A stretch of DNA of 64,000 bases from Collinsella ihumii (GCF_900046475.1 NZ_FCOU01000007.1:1-64000); one strand, 5' to 3'; positions 13,400-22,666 are shown, counted from the first letter of the stretch. Notes: generated by a model from the sequence alone, not told the origin. Made by a program: numbers and translations.

Positions 13400-14437
13400 C
13401 TAGCAAATTCGGGGAAGCTGCTCGCCGACGAGCATGTCGAGGACGCGCGTCGACCCCCAGGGGGTTCGCACGCGGACATACGGCTCGGTGCCGCAGGCGA
13501 GCTCGCAGACGGTTCCGATGATCGCGGCGTGCTTTCCGTAGCGAGATGAGCGCATGGCTGCAAGCGCCGCCTCGGCTTCGTCGGCCGGCACGATGGCGAC
13601 CATCTTGCCCTCGTTGGCGACTTGAAGAACGTCGTAACCGAGCATCTCGCAGGCGCCGCGAACCTCGGGGCGCACGGGGACGGCCTGCTCCTCCACCTCG
13701 AGGACGGTGCGGCTGGCGGCAGCGAACTCGTTTAAGGTGCTGGCGATACCGCCGCGGGTCGGATCGCGGAAGCAGCGGACATGCGGCGCGGCGTCCATGA
13801 CGGCCGCGATGAGATGGTTGAGGGGTGCGGCGTCGCTCACGATGTCGGTAGAGAAGGCGAGGCCTTCGCGCTGGCCCATGACGGCGATGCCGTGATCCCC
13901 CAGCGTGCCGGAGAGCACGATGACGTCGCCGGGCGCGCAGTTCGCTCCCGAGAGGTCGACGCCGGCGGGGACCTCCCCGACGCCCGCGGTGTTGATGTAG
14001 ATGCCGTCGACGCCGCCGCGCTCGACCACCTTCGTATCGCCGGTGATGATGCGCACGCCGGCCTCGCGTGCCGTGTCGGCCATCGACGTCACGATGCGTC
14101 GGAGCGCATCGAGCGGATAGCCCTCCTCGAGAATGAACCCGCACGAAAGGTAGCGAACGTGCGCTCCCGATGTGGCGACATCGTTGACCGTGCCGCACAC
14201 CGCCAGCCTGCCGATGTCGCCGCCGGGAAAGAACTGGGGCGTCACGACGAAGCTGTCGGTCGAGAGCGCGATGCGGCCCGTGGCGGGAAGCTCGGCGACG
14301 CCCGCGTCGTTTCCGACTACGAGTTCGGGAGAACCGAACGCCTCGAAGAAGATGTCGTCGATGAGGTGCTTCATCATCTGGCCGCCTGAGCCGTGGCCAA
14401 GGAGCACCGTTTGCTCGTCCATTGATCTCATATCCAT
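13400..14437 (-). CDS. hypE: hydrogenase maturation protein HypE
   Basis: Dehydrates the thiocarboxamide that HypF places on its own C-terminal Cys to thiocyanate, the source of the CN ligands of [NiFe] hydrogenase. GHGSGGQMMKHLI near the N-terminus, the AIR-synthase-like fold (IALSTDSFVVTP; GTVNDVATSGA; DPTRGGIASTLNE) and a C-terminal PRIC ending with the essential Cys are visible. At 345 aa the length is normal. Start ATG 14437 is preceded by ggagagctg; ATG 14422 is a weaker alternative. It lies 19 bp after hypD. Confidence 0.96.
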   Translation of the reverse strand: MDMRSMDEQTVLLGHGSGGQMMKHLIDDIFFEAFGSPELVVGNDAGVAELPATGRIALSTDSFVVTPQFFPGGDIGRLAVCGTVNDVATSGAHVRYLSCGFILEEGYPLDALRRIVTSMADTAREAGVRIITGDTKVVERGGVDGIYINTAGVGEVPAGVDLSGANCAPGDVIVLSGTLGDHGIAVMGQREGLAFSTDIVSDAAPLNHLIAAVMDAAPHVRCFRDPTRGGIASTLNEFAAASRTVLEVEEQAVPVRPEVRGACEMLGYDVLQVANEGKMVAIVPADEAEAALAAMRSSRYGKHAAIIGTVCELACGTEPYVRVRTPWGSTRVLDMLVGEQLPRIC

Positions 14438-14456
14438 CAGCTCTCCGGGTGACTCG

Positions 14457-15575
14457 CTAGCGGTCTTTAAAGCGGAAGGAGGCGGCGCAGCTTCCCTCGC
14501 TGGAGACCATGCATGGTCCGATGGGGTGTTCAGGGGTGCAACCGCGATCGAACAGCGGGCACTCGCCAGGCGCGATGCGACCGCGGAGCACATCGCCGCA
14601 GCGGCATCCGCGCGGCTCGACGGTCGGCTCGACCTCGATATCGAACCGCCTGGACGCATCGAAGGCCGCATAGGCCTCGCGCAGCCTGAGCCCTGAGGCG
14701 GGAAGCTCGCCGAGCCCGCGCCAGAGGGCGTCGCACGGCTCGAAGACCTCGGCGCACAGGCGCTGCGCGACCGTGTTGCCCTCGCGGTGCGCGCCGCGAG
14801 GGTAGGCGTTTTTGATATCGGGGGCGCCGGAGATGACCATGCGCGCAAGCATCTCGATGCCGGCGAGAATATCGACGGGCTCGAAGCCCGTGATGACGCC
14901 GGGGGTGGAGAACTCGTCGACGAGGAATCGATAGGGCGCCGCCCCCGTGATGGTCGAGACGTGTCCGGGGAGCAAGAAGCCGTCGATGCGCGTCTGCGGG
15001 TCGTCTTCGATGGCGCGGAGCGCCGCGGGCGTCGCCTTGTTCGCACAGAACAAGGAGAAGTTCGAAAGACCGCGCTCGGCGGCCTCGAGAACGCAGGCTG
15101 CCATGGCGGGCGTGGTCGTTTCGAATCCGACGCTGATGAACACGACCTCGCGCGCAGGGTTCTGCGCGGCGATATCGAGGGCGTCGAGCGGCGAGTAGAC
15201 GACGCGGATATCACGGCCGGCCGCCTTTTCGGCAATAAGCGAGGTGCTCGATCCGGGGACGCGCATCATGTCTCCGAACGTGGCGATGATGACGCCGTCG
15301 AGGCGGGCGAGCGCGATGGCCCGGTCGATATCGCGGTTCGCCGTGACGCACACGGGGCATCCTGGGCCGGAGAGCAGGTGCAGGCCTTCGGGCATAACGG
15401 AGCGGAACCCGTATCGGCCGATGCTGACGGTATGGGTCCCGCATACCTCCATGAGATAGATGACGCGGTCTGCGACCAGGGCGTTGATGCGCGCGATGAG
15501 CTCGCGAGCAAGGTCAGGGTCGCGAAACGCCGCGAAATCCGCGGTGCGCGGCATCCGGTTCGGGGAGGCGCTCAT
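14457..15575 (-). CDS. hypD: hydrogenase maturation protein HypD
   Basis: The iron-sulfur scaffold on which, with HypC, the Fe(CN)2CO unit of [NiFe] hydrogenase is assembled. MEVCGTHTVSIGRYG and SGPGCPVCVT hold the conserved cysteines, and FGDMMRVPGS and VFISVGFETTTPA are further family motifs. The C-terminal Cys motif (ECPLFDRGCTPEHPIGPCM) supplies the [4Fe-4S] ligands. It has 372 aa. Its ATG (15575) overlaps the hypC stop by 4 bases, which implies coupling. Confidence 0.97.
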   Translation of the reverse strand: MSASPNRMPRTADFAAFRDPDLARELIARINALVADRVIYLMEVCGTHTVSIGRYGFRSVMPEGLHLLSGPGCPVCVTANRDIDRAIALARLDGVIIATFGDMMRVPGSSTSLIAEKAAGRDIRVVYSPLDALDIAAQNPAREVVFISVGFETTTPAMAACVLEAAERGLSNFSLFCANKATPAALRAIEDDPQTRIDGFLLPGHVSTITGAAPYRFLVDEFSTPGVITGFEPVDILAGIEMLARMVISGAPDIKNAYPRGAHREGNTVAQRLCAEVFEPCDALWRGLGELPASGLRLREAYAAFDASRRFDIEVEPTVEPRGCRCGDVLRGRIAPGECPLFDRGCTPEHPIGPCMVSSEGSCAASFRFKDR

Positions 15576-15829
15576 GCGGTGGCCCCGTCGGGGGCGGGGA
15601 GCTCCTCGGCCACGAGCTCGTCCATCTCCCGGATGAGCTCGATGGTCTCGCGCGCCTCTTCGGGATCGATGATCTGGATGCCGAATCCTGCGTGGACGAG
15701 CACGAAATCGCCGACGCGGGCCTCGGGGACCAGCCGCAAGGAGATGTTGCGCGTCGCCCCGAGCATATCGACTTCTGCGGTCGAGGCGTCAATGATGCGG
15801 GTGATGGCGCCCGGTACTGCTAGGCACAT
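15572..15829 (-). CDS. hypC: hydrogenase maturation chaperone HypC
   Basis: A small HypC/HupF chaperone of 85 aa that shuttles the iron unit with HypD. Mature HypC starts with Met-Cys, and this protein begins MCLAVPGAI, which fixes ATG 15829 as the start; the upstream in-frame extension lacks that property. LGATRNISLRLVPEA and GDFVLVHAGFGIQI are the OB-like core strands. The ORF overlaps hypD by 4 bp. A perfect 12-bp hairpin lies 18 bp upstream. Confidence 0.95.
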   Translation of the reverse strand: MCLAVPGAITRIIDASTAEVDMLGATRNISLRLVPEARVGDFVLVHAGFGIQIIDPEEARETIELIREMDELVAEELPAPDGATA

Positions 15830-15846
15830 GGCATGCTTCTCTTTCT

Positions 15847-15873
15847 GCGGCCGCATCCTTCGGATGCGGCCGC
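15847..15873 (-). terminator. hairpin between hypF and hypC
   Basis: A perfect 12-bp stem (gcggccgcatcc / ggatgcggccgc) with a 3-nt loop. On the transcribed strand it is followed by agaaagagaag, not by T residues, so it is more likely an mRNA-stabilising or attenuating hairpin than a full terminator. Confidence 0.55.
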
Positions 15874-15929
15874 GACGCGTTGATCGAGAAAATGGTACCG
15901 CTCCGCTGTCATGGGGGCAATGTCGCTAA

Positions 15930-15954
15930 GGAAGCGCCGGTCAATTGCCTTCGC
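15930..15954 (+). repeat. copy of dispersed gcgccgatc repeat
   Basis: ggaagcgccggtcaattgcc continues as ttcgc in the 214-bp gap between hypF and hypC. It matches copies at 24221 and 33695 closely. Confidence 0.55.
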
Positions 15955-16043
15955 GCCGGCCCGCTGCCGCGCGCGAAGCGAAGGCGCCAGGTGATACCGG
16001 CGGTGTTGCAGCCGAGGTTCGCGCATTTCGCCCGCGTGCCGGG

Positions 16044-18547
16044 CTATCGGCGTGCGAGGTGCGCCCGCGCCACCGCCGCCTGGCCGTAGGCGATGCATCC
16101 GTCGTTGACGGGGACGGTGGTGGGGATGAGCACGCGCATCCCTGCGTTCTCAAGAAGCGCGGCCGTGCGCGTGAGCAGCAGGCGATTCATGAACACGCCG
16201 CCCGAGAGCGCTACGGTCCGAATGCCGGTGCGCAGCGAGACGAGGCGCGCGGCATCGGCGGCCGCCTGCGCGACCGCCTCGTGAAGGGCGAGCGCGAGAG
16301 TATCGGGATCGATGCCGGCGGCGATGCCGTCGAGCAGGCCGAGCACGGTGGGCTCCATGTCGAGTACAAGGGGACCGTCGCATTCGGATCGAGGGGCGCG
16401 CACTCCGTCGGCCTTTTGCGGGCGGGCCTGGGCGTCTTGGCCGCGCTCGGCGGCGTGGTGTATCGCATAGGGGAGCCCATGGATCGCGCATGAGGTCACG
16501 GCGCCTTCGTCGCGCTCGAGCGCGCGCGTCGCGGCGGCCTCGAGCTCGATGGCGGGCTCGCCTTCATAGGTTGCGTGTCCGCAGATGCCGAGTATCGCGG
16601 CGCAGGCATCGAGGAATCTGCCCATGCTGCTGGTGAGGGAGCTGTTGATGCCGCGCTCGACCATGGTCGCGGTGATGGAGCGCTCCTGCTCTGAGAGCAT
16701 CTCGATCAAGGGGGCGGCGCCTGCGTGGCCGAGCAGGCCGTCGCGGGCGAGCAGGGAGAATGCGCAGCGCCGGGCATCGCGAATGCTGGCGACTCCGCCG
16801 GGGAGGCGCCAAGGGCGCAGGTGCGCCGCGCGCGTGAAGCCGCGAAGGTCGGCAACGAGGATCTCCCCGCCCCACACGGTCCCGTCGTCCCCGGCGCCCG
16901 TGCCGTCGAACGCGATGCCGATGACCGGCTCGTCGGCATCGTGGATGCCGCGTGCCGCGGATTCGGCGATGACCGAGGCGATATGCGCATGATGATGCTG
17001 CACCTCGACGAGGGGGATGTCGTGCGCTCGGGCGTGCCGGCGCGCCCATTGGCTCGACAGGTATGACGGGTGCGCATCGCAGGCGAGCGCAGCGGGGGTC
17101 ACGCCGAACAGGGATTCCAGGCGCCCGAGGGCATCGCGCCACGCTTCGAAGGTGGAGCCCCGCTCGATATCGCCGATATGCTGGGACAGGAAGCACGCGG
17201 CGCTCCCGTCCGGATCGTTGCGCACCAGCGCGAGGGTCGCCTTTTGCTCGGAGCCGCAGGCGAGCAGGTCGGCTCGATGCGCGGCAGCGGAAGGGGCCGG
17301 GGCGCATATCCGCGCGCCCGGCGCACGGGAAGGACGAGGCCGCCTGCGCAGCGCACGACGGAGTCGTCGTAGCGCGAGAGGATGGCCCTGTCGTTTCCCA
17401 GCAGGGCGTCTGCGATGGGGCCGAGGCGCCTCCAGGCGTCGTCATCATCGGTCTCGATCGGTTCGCCGCTGATGTTTCCGCTGGTCATGACAAGGGCGCG
17501 GATTCCGCGTCGGGCGCATGCCGCCATGATGAGATGCTGCAGCGGCGTGTACGGCAGCATGACGCCGATCTCGGGGAGGTCGCGGGCGACGTCGTAGGCC
17601 AGATCGATGCCGCCTTCGCGGCCAGCGCGCGCGAGCAGGACGATAGGACGAACGCTTCCTGCGAGAAGCTCGCGCTCCTGGGCGTCGACGGAGCAGAGGG
17701 ACTGCGCATCGCGAACGGTGCGCACCATGATGGCGAACGGCTTGCCGCTGCGCCGCTTGCGGCGGCGAAGCTCGCGCACCGCGCCAGCATCCTCCGCGCT
17801 GCAGGCCAGATGGAAGCCCCCGAGCCCCTTGATGGCAACGATGCCCCCGTTTTCCAGCAGCTCGGCGCACCGCTCGATGATCGCATCGCTTTCCTCGCGC
17901 GTCGTCCCGAGCGCAGGCGCGCCCGCCGCGCCGCGCCCGTGCTCGCGCCACGTGATATGGGGTCCGCAGGCAAAGCAGGCGTCCGGTTGGGCGTGGAACC
18001 GGCGGTCGGCGGGGTCGGCATACTCGGCGGCGCATTCCGGGCACATGGGGAAGGCGTCCATCGAGGTCGCCGCCCGGTCATAGGGCAGCGAACGGATGAT
18101 GGTGAAGCGAGGGCCGCAGTTGGTGCAGTTGATGAAGGGGTAGTGATAGCGTCGGTCGGCGGGGTCGAAGAGTTCCCGCAGGCAGTCGTCGCACGTCGCG
18201 ATATCAGGCGATACGAGCGTGGTCCGTGCGCCGTCCGCGTCGGATGCGAGGATGGTGAAGCGCGGATCGCCCGGCTCGGGCTCATCGGGGCATTCCATGT
18301 CGCGCACGGAGACCGCGTCGATGCGCGCGGCGGCGGGAGCGTGCCCGCGGAGGCCCTCGAGGAAGGCCTCGATATCCGGGGCGCTGCCGACGGCATCGAT
18401 GTGCACCCCGTCAGGCGCGTTGAGCACCCATCCCGCGATGCGGTGCGCGCGGGCTTCGCGATAGACGAAAGGGCGCATGCCCACGCCTTGCACGATGCCC
18501 GTGACGTGGACGGCCACATGGCGGCGGTGCTCGGCGGGGCCGCTCAT
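16044..18547 (-). pseudogene. hypF: hypF, carbamoyl transferase, broken by a one-base frameshift
   Basis: HypF makes the thiocarboxamide on HypE from carbamoyl phosphate. All its domains are present, but in two frames. The first frame (18547 to a stop at 17099) has the acylphosphatase domain (GIVQGVGMRPFVYREA), two zinc fingers (CDDCLRELFDPADRRYHY; CPECAAEYADPADRRFHA) and the YrdC domain up to RRARGYAPRPLPLP. The second (open from about 17280 to the stop at 16044) continues with LLACGSEQKATLALVR, FLSQHIGDIE, HHHAHIASV, AFDGTGAGDDGTVWGGE and ALSGGVFMN, the Kae1-like half. The switch falls at about 17268-17275, where one base appears to be missing. No slippery heptamer is visible, so a recent mutation or a sequencing error is likelier than programmed frameshifting. 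ATG 18547 overlaps the nikR stop. Confidence 0.88.
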
Positions 18548-18993
18548 GCGTTCAGGTCCAGGCTCGCCCCGGTGGCTGCGCACGTAAGCTCCCCGTGATG
18601 GACGCCGCGCAGGCCGAGGAGCTTGTCGGCGAGCTCGTAGACGCGCGCGCCCTTGCCCCGAAGCGCAAGGATCTCCAGGCAGTTGTGATGGTCGAGGTGC
18701 ACGTGCATCGTGGAGACGATCTCGTCGGTGTAGTCGTGCTGGACCTCGTCGAGGCGGCGCGTCAGGTCTCCGGTGTGGTGGTCGTAGATCATGGTGAGCG
18801 AGCCGATGACCTGCTCGTCCGGCGTGCGCAGGTTTTCGCGCACGAGCGCCGCGCGCATGAGGTCCCGGATGGCTTCCGATCGGTTGCGGGCATCGCCGCG
18901 CCGTGCGATCAAGGCGTCGAACCCGGCAAGCATCTCCTCCGGAACCGCGACGGAGAACCGGACGAGTTCGCCGGCGTTCTCAGGGCAGCCCAC
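18544..18993 (-). CDS. nikR: NikR-family nickel-responsive regulator
   Basis: A ribbon-helix-helix/ACT-domain repressor of 149 aa. The N-terminal RHH strand and helices run from VRFSVAVPEEMLAGFDAL to RSEAIRDLMR. The C-terminal nickel site shows STMHVHLDHHNCLEI with the His-x-His and Cys ligands, and the end of the ACT domain has GVHHGELTC. The start is inferred as GTG 18993, two bases after the preceding gene's stop; no ATG is available nearby. Nickel control fits its place at the head of a [NiFe]-hydrogenase maturation operon. It overlaps hypF by 4 bp. Confidence 0.9.
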   Translation of the reverse strand: MGCPENAGELVRFSVAVPEEMLAGFDALIARRGDARNRSEAIRDLMRAALVRENLRTPDEQVIGSLTMIYDHHTGDLTRRLDEVQHDYTDEIVSTMHVHLDHHNCLEILALRGKGARVYELADKLLGLRGVHHGELTCAATGASLDLNA

Positions 18994-18995
18994 GG

Positions 18996-19244
18996 CTACA
19001 CCAGCCTGACGGTTCCGACGGAGTTGTGATCCGCCTCGATGGCGTCCTCGTAGCCCTCGAGGGCCGCGCGGGCCTGATCGAGGGAGCCCATAGCGGCCTC
19101 GAGCATGGCTCCGATGCGCTCCATGTCGTAGTTCTCGGTGGCGTGCAGCAAATCGTGGCTCCAGCCCCGCGCCATCGCGATCGTGTCGTCGATCTGTTTG
19201 ACGCTCATGGCGAGCTGTCCCATGTTCATGCCGGTATCGTGCAT
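18996..19244 (-). CDS. small protein of unknown function upstream of nikR
   Basis: An 82-aa protein with an excellent ribosome site (aaggaggcacgcg ATG) that starts the nikR-hyp transcription unit. It appears wholly alpha-helical (QIDDTIAMARGWSHDLL; MLEAAMGSLDQARAALEG), acidic, without Cys, and with scattered Met/His (MHDTGMNMGQ). I do not recognise the family. The position 2 bp before nikR suggests a link to nickel handling or hydrogenase maturation, but that is context only. Upstream in-frame sequence to 19532 has no good start. Confidence 0.8.
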   Translation of the reverse strand: MHDTGMNMGQLAMSVKQIDDTIAMARGWSHDLLHATENYDMERIGAMLEAAMGSLDQARAALEGYEDAIEADHNSVGTVRLV

Positions 19245-19539
19245 CGCGTGCCTCCTTCGTGCGTGAGGGAACGCCTCCGTGTGTTTTGCGCCTGACGCCC
19301 GCGTGGGCAGCCAGTGCTTCCAAGTGTAGCGCACAAGGTTCTCGGGCGGCGCGCGCTCGCACGGGCGCAGTGCTGCGGTCTTCCCGGTCGGGTGAGGGAT
19401 CTTGCGGCCCTCTGCTCGCTCCGTCGCCATGCGATGGGGCAGGGCGAATCCGCTCATCGCCAAAATGCAACCGTTCGCCGCCGAAATCAATCGGGATGCG
19501 TGATATCTTTCTATAGTCAATTGCTGTCGCAAGAAATGC
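19245..19539. other. intergenic region between the divergent hyp and PTS operons
   Basis: About 295 bp with no convincing gene. The right end holds a possible -10 (tatagt, 19512-19517) for the PTS operon. I looked for a NikR site of the GTATGA-N16-TCATAC type and did not see one. Confidence 0.5.
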
Positions 19540-19570
19540 GGAAGGTTACTGCGCTCGAGTAGGCCTAACC
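19540..19570 (+). promoter_or_regulatory. RAT antiterminator site for a BglG/LicT-type protein
   Basis: ggaaggttactgcgctcgag plus taggcctaacc follows the LicT-type RAT pattern (GGxxxGTTACTGCxxxxxGCAGGCxxAACC family). Its 3' half is also the 5' arm of the terminator at 19559-19632, so the two structures exclude each other. The gene for a matching antiterminator is second in the operon (20195). Confidence 0.88.
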
Positions 19571-19632
19571 AAAATCTTGAGGACCCGCCACAGGGCGGGA
19601 TGTCTTCGGCTTTTGGTTAGGCCTATTTTTTG
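19559..19632 (+). terminator. conditional terminator in PTS operon leader
   Basis: taggcctaaccaaaa pairs with ttttggttaggccta (15 bp) and is followed by tttttg; an inner hairpin (gacccgcc/ggcgggat region) sits between the arms. It lies 35 bp before the EIIA gene and overlaps the RAT. Confidence 0.92.
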
Positions 19633-19666
19633 TCGATAGTCGACATGTTCGAACAGGAGCGCATCT

Positions 19667-20170
19667 ATGGGCATCTTCTCCAATCTCTTCTCAAAGCAGC
19701 AAGAGCACGCTGCGGCTTCCCGCCCCGAGGTCACCTGCCCCGTTGCGGGAACGGTCGTCAAGCTCGAGTCGGTGAGCGACCCGGTGTTCGCGAGCAAGAC
19801 CATGGGGGACGGCATCGCCATCGAACCGAGCGAGGGCGTGCTCGTCGCGCCGGTCACCGGAACCGTCCAGGCTCTGTTCCCCACGGGCCATGCGGTTGCC
19901 GTGCAGGGCGATAACGGCATCTCCGTTCTGCTGCATATCGGAATCGATACCGTCGACATGAAGGGCGACGGCTTCACGGCCCATATCTCCCAGGGCGACC
20001 GCGTTTCCGCCGGTCAGAAGCTCGTGACGTTCGATTTGAACAAGATCGCCGAGGCGGGCCATCCCGCCACCACGATGGTGCTCGTCGCCGAGTCCACCTG
20101 CGACGGCACCCTGCACACATGCGATGAGGGCGCGGTTGCCCTGGGCGACGCTGTCATCTGGTTTGCGTAA
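19667..20170 (+). CDS. PTS system EIIA, glucose family
   Basis: A cytoplasmic phosphocarrier of 167 aa. The phospho-accepting His is in LLHIGIDTV (H90) and its partner His in GHAVAVQ (H75). CPVAGTVVKLESVSDPVF and MGDGIAIEPSEG are Crr-family motifs. It is a free-standing EIIA that serves the EIICB two genes on, first in an operon under antitermination control. aggagcgcatct precedes ATG 19667. Sugar specificity comes from its partners, not from this protein. Confidence 0.95.
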   Translation: MGIFSNLFSKQQEHAAASRPEVTCPVAGTVVKLESVSDPVFASKTMGDGIAIEPSEGVLVAPVTGTVQALFPTGHAVAVQGDNGISVLLHIGIDTVDMKGDGFTAHISQGDRVSAGQKLVTFDLNKIAEAGHPATTMVLVAESTCDGTLHTCDEGAVALGDAVIWFA

Positions 20171-20194
20171 GACAACGGCGACGAGGAACTACCG

Positions 20195-21064
20195 ATGCTC
20201 ATCAAGCGCGTATACAACAACAACGTCGTTTTGGTTACCGATGATTCCGGCGCCGAATGCGTTGCCGTTGGGCGTGGCCTGGCGTTTTCAAAGCGCGCGG
20301 GCGACGAGGTCGACCAGAGCATGGTGGAAAAGGTCTATACGCTCGATAGCGAGGAGAACCGCACGCGCTTCGAGAACCTCATCAAGAGCATCCCGGTCGA
20401 ATACCTCACCGTCGCCGACGAGATCGTCTCGATGGTTCAGCGCGAATCGGACCTTCATGTGGGCAACAACCTGCTGATCGCGCTCGCCGACCACATCTCG
20501 CTGTCGCTCGAGCGCGAGCGCGCGGGCGTACCCTGCGAGAACCCGCTGCTTATGGAAATCAAGCAGTTCTACAAGCGCGAGTTCGCGCTCGCCCGTCGCG
20601 CCGCGGGCATTATCCACGAGCGCATGGGCATCTGGATCTCGGAGGGGGAGACCGGCTTCATCGCGCTGCACATCGTGAACGCCACGATGGGCCAGCGCGC
20701 CGACGTCCTGGTGCTGTCCATCCGCATGATCCAGGACATCTTGGACATCGTTTCCAGGGACTTTTCGATCACCTATGACGAGGAGTCCATCCAATACGAG
20801 CGGTTCCTCCGCCATCTGCAGTTTTTCGCCCAGCGCGTTTTGGGCGAGGACTCGAAGCAGTCGGAGGACACGTTTCTGTTCAATTTGGGTAAGGACCAGT
20901 ACCCCGCCGCGCTCGCGTGCGCCGAGAAGATCGGGGCCTATGTTGCGGGCACCTACGGTCGCAGCGTGACTGACGCGGAGAAGGGCTACCTGGTTTACCA
21001 CATCATGAATCTCGTACACGCGACGGCCTCAGGCCCGAGCACAGGGGAAAGGAGTACTGAGTAA
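20195..21064 (+). CDS. BglG/LicT-family transcription antiterminator
   Basis: An RNA-binding regulator of 289 aa. The CAT RNA-binding domain lies at residues 1-55 (LIKRVYNNNVVLVTDDSG; GRGLAFSKRAGD). It is followed by two PTS regulation domains: PRD1 about 65-170 with LHVGNNLLIALADHISL and FIALHIVNA, and PRD2 about 175-280 with RFLRHLQFFAQRVL and YLVYHIMNLVHA. The conserved His residues for HPr/EIIB phosphorylation are present. Its target is almost certainly the RAT at 19540. The stop taa abuts the next ATG. Confidence 0.95.
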   Translation: MLIKRVYNNNVVLVTDDSGAECVAVGRGLAFSKRAGDEVDQSMVEKVYTLDSEENRTRFENLIKSIPVEYLTVADEIVSMVQRESDLHVGNNLLIALADHISLSLERERAGVPCENPLLMEIKQFYKREFALARRAAGIIHERMGIWISEGETGFIALHIVNATMGQRADVLVLSIRMIQDILDIVSRDFSITYDEESIQYERFLRHLQFFAQRVLGEDSKQSEDTFLFNLGKDQYPAALACAEKIGAYVAGTYGRSVTDAEKGYLVYHIMNLVHATASGPSTGERSTE

Positions 21065-22666
21065 ATGTTGGGAAAGATTAAGGGCTCGCTGGAGGTGTTC
21101 TCGAAGTCCATCGTCCAGCCGCTGATGTACCTGTCTGTTGCTGGCACCGTGCTGATCTTGGGCATCGTGCTCACCAACCAGACCGTCACTGCGATGGTTC
21201 CGTTCCTGCAGCTGCCGTTTTTCGCCGTGACCGGCCAGATCATCTACAACAGCTTGATGTTCATCGTCAACAACCTGGCTGTCATCTTCTGCGCGGGCAT
21301 CGCGGGCGCTATGGCGAAGAAGGACAAGGGGCATGCGACGCTGATCGGCCTTATGTCGTTCTTCCTGTTCCTGAACGCCAACAACATCATGCTGAACGCC
21401 ATGGGCATGCTTGCCGAGCCCAATGAGATGCTCGGCCTGACCGGCACCGGCCAAAGCGAGGTCCTGGGCATCCAGGTGCTCGACACCGGCGTGTTCGGTG
21501 GCATCATCATCGGCTGCATCGCGGGCGTCGTGTTCAACCGCTTCGGCTCCAAGCAGTTCCCGCTGGCGCTCTCCATGTTCTCCGGCGTGCGCTTCCCGTT
21601 CTTGATCATGATCTGCATCTCGCTGGTGCTGGGCGTTGCCTTCTGCTTCATCTGGCCGCCGGTGCAGGGGGCGATCTCGGCGATCGCCAGCCTGATCCTG
21701 CAGAGCGGCAACATCGGCCTGTTCATCTACGGCATGCTCAACAAGCTGCTCGTGCCGCTGGGCCTGCATCACCTCGTCTACACGCCGTTCCAGTTCTCTG
21801 ACGTGGGCGGTACCCTGACCGTTGCCGGCCAGACCATCGCCGGTGCGTACCCGATCCGTGTTGCCGAGATGGCCATGACCGGCCAGCCCTTCTCCGACAG
21901 CACCTACTTCAACAGCTACACGTTCAACAACCTGTGGCCGTATCTGGGCATCGGCGCCGCCTTCATCGTCACGTCCTATAAGGCCAACCGCAAGAAGACC
22001 GAGTCCATCATCATCCCGCTGATGATCACCGCCGTGCTCACCTGCATCACCGAGCCGATCGACTTCCTGTTCGTGTTCGCCGCGCCGATCCTGTTCGTGA
22101 TCCATTCGCTGCTGTCCGGCCTGTTCCTCATGCTGCTGAAGGTCCTGTCCATCCCCGCTGCCACGTCGGGCGGCATCATCAACATCATGGTGTCCAACCT
22201 CGTGCTCGGCGTCGACAAGACCAACTGGCCCATGATGATCGTTCTGGGCGTGGTCAACGCCGCACTCTACTTCGCGCTGTTCACGCTGCTCATCAAGAAG
22301 CTGCATCTGCACACGCCGGGTCGCGAGGGCGACGAGGACGCCGTTGCCGTCGAGGCCGCCTCTGCCGATTCCGGCACCGCCGCCGTCGCGGCTCCCGCCG
22401 CCGGCTCCGCCGCGGCTGCCTCCGGCGACGACGCCATCCTCGATCTCATCGCCGGCCTGGGCGGCAAGGACAACATCATGTCCGTGGAGAACTGCTTCAC
22501 CCGCCTGCGCGTCAACGTTGCCGACGAGTCCAAGGTCAACGAGGATCTCATCAACCATATGAAGAACAGCGGTATCGTTCGCAAGGGTAACGATATCCAG
22601 GTGATCTTCGGCATGGAGGTCGCAAGCGTGCGCGGCAAGGTCGAGGAGGCCCTCGCCAACATGTAG
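21065..22666 (+). CDS. PTS EIICB, glucose/alpha-glucoside family
   Basis: A sugar permease of 533 aa. Residues 1-420 are the membrane EIIC domain, with many hydrophobic segments and GLHHLVYTPFQF and TEPIDFLFVF as substrate-channel motifs. An Ala/Ser-rich linker (about 430-455) leads to the EIIB domain with the phospho-Cys in ENCFTRLRV (C477). With the GH4 phospho-glucosidase next door, an alpha-glucoside such as maltose is the likely substrate (inference). It lacks a fused EIIA, which is supplied by 19667. The gene starts directly on the antiterminator stop codon. Confidence 0.93.
   Translation: MLGKIKGSLEVFSKSIVQPLMYLSVAGTVLILGIVLTNQTVTAMVPFLQLPFFAVTGQIIYNSLMFIVNNLAVIFCAGIAGAMAKKDKGHATLIGLMSFFLFLNANNIMLNAMGMLAEPNEMLGLTGTGQSEVLGIQVLDTGVFGGIIIGCIAGVVFNRFGSKQFPLALSMFSGVRFPFLIMICISLVLGVAFCFIWPPVQGAISAIASLILQSGNIGLFIYGMLNKLLVPLGLHHLVYTPFQFSDVGGTLTVAGQTIAGAYPIRVAEMAMTGQPFSDSTYFNSYTFNNLWPYLGIGAAFIVTSYKANRKKTESIIIPLMITAVLTCITEPIDFLFVFAAPILFVIHSLLSGLFLMLLKVLSIPAATSGGIINIMVSNLVLGVDKTNWPMMIVLGVVNAALYFALFTLLIKKLHLHTPGREGDEDAVAVEAASADSGTAAVAAPAAGSAAAASGDDAILDLIAGLGGKDNIMSVENCFTRLRVNVADESKVNEDLINHMKNSGIVRKGNDIQVIFGMEVASVRGKVEEALANM

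Noticed and set aside
17262-17285. Programmed -1 frameshifting in hypF
   Set aside because: A -1 shift would join the frames, but there is no X-XXY-YYZ slippery heptamer at the junction, and HypF is not known to use frameshifting.
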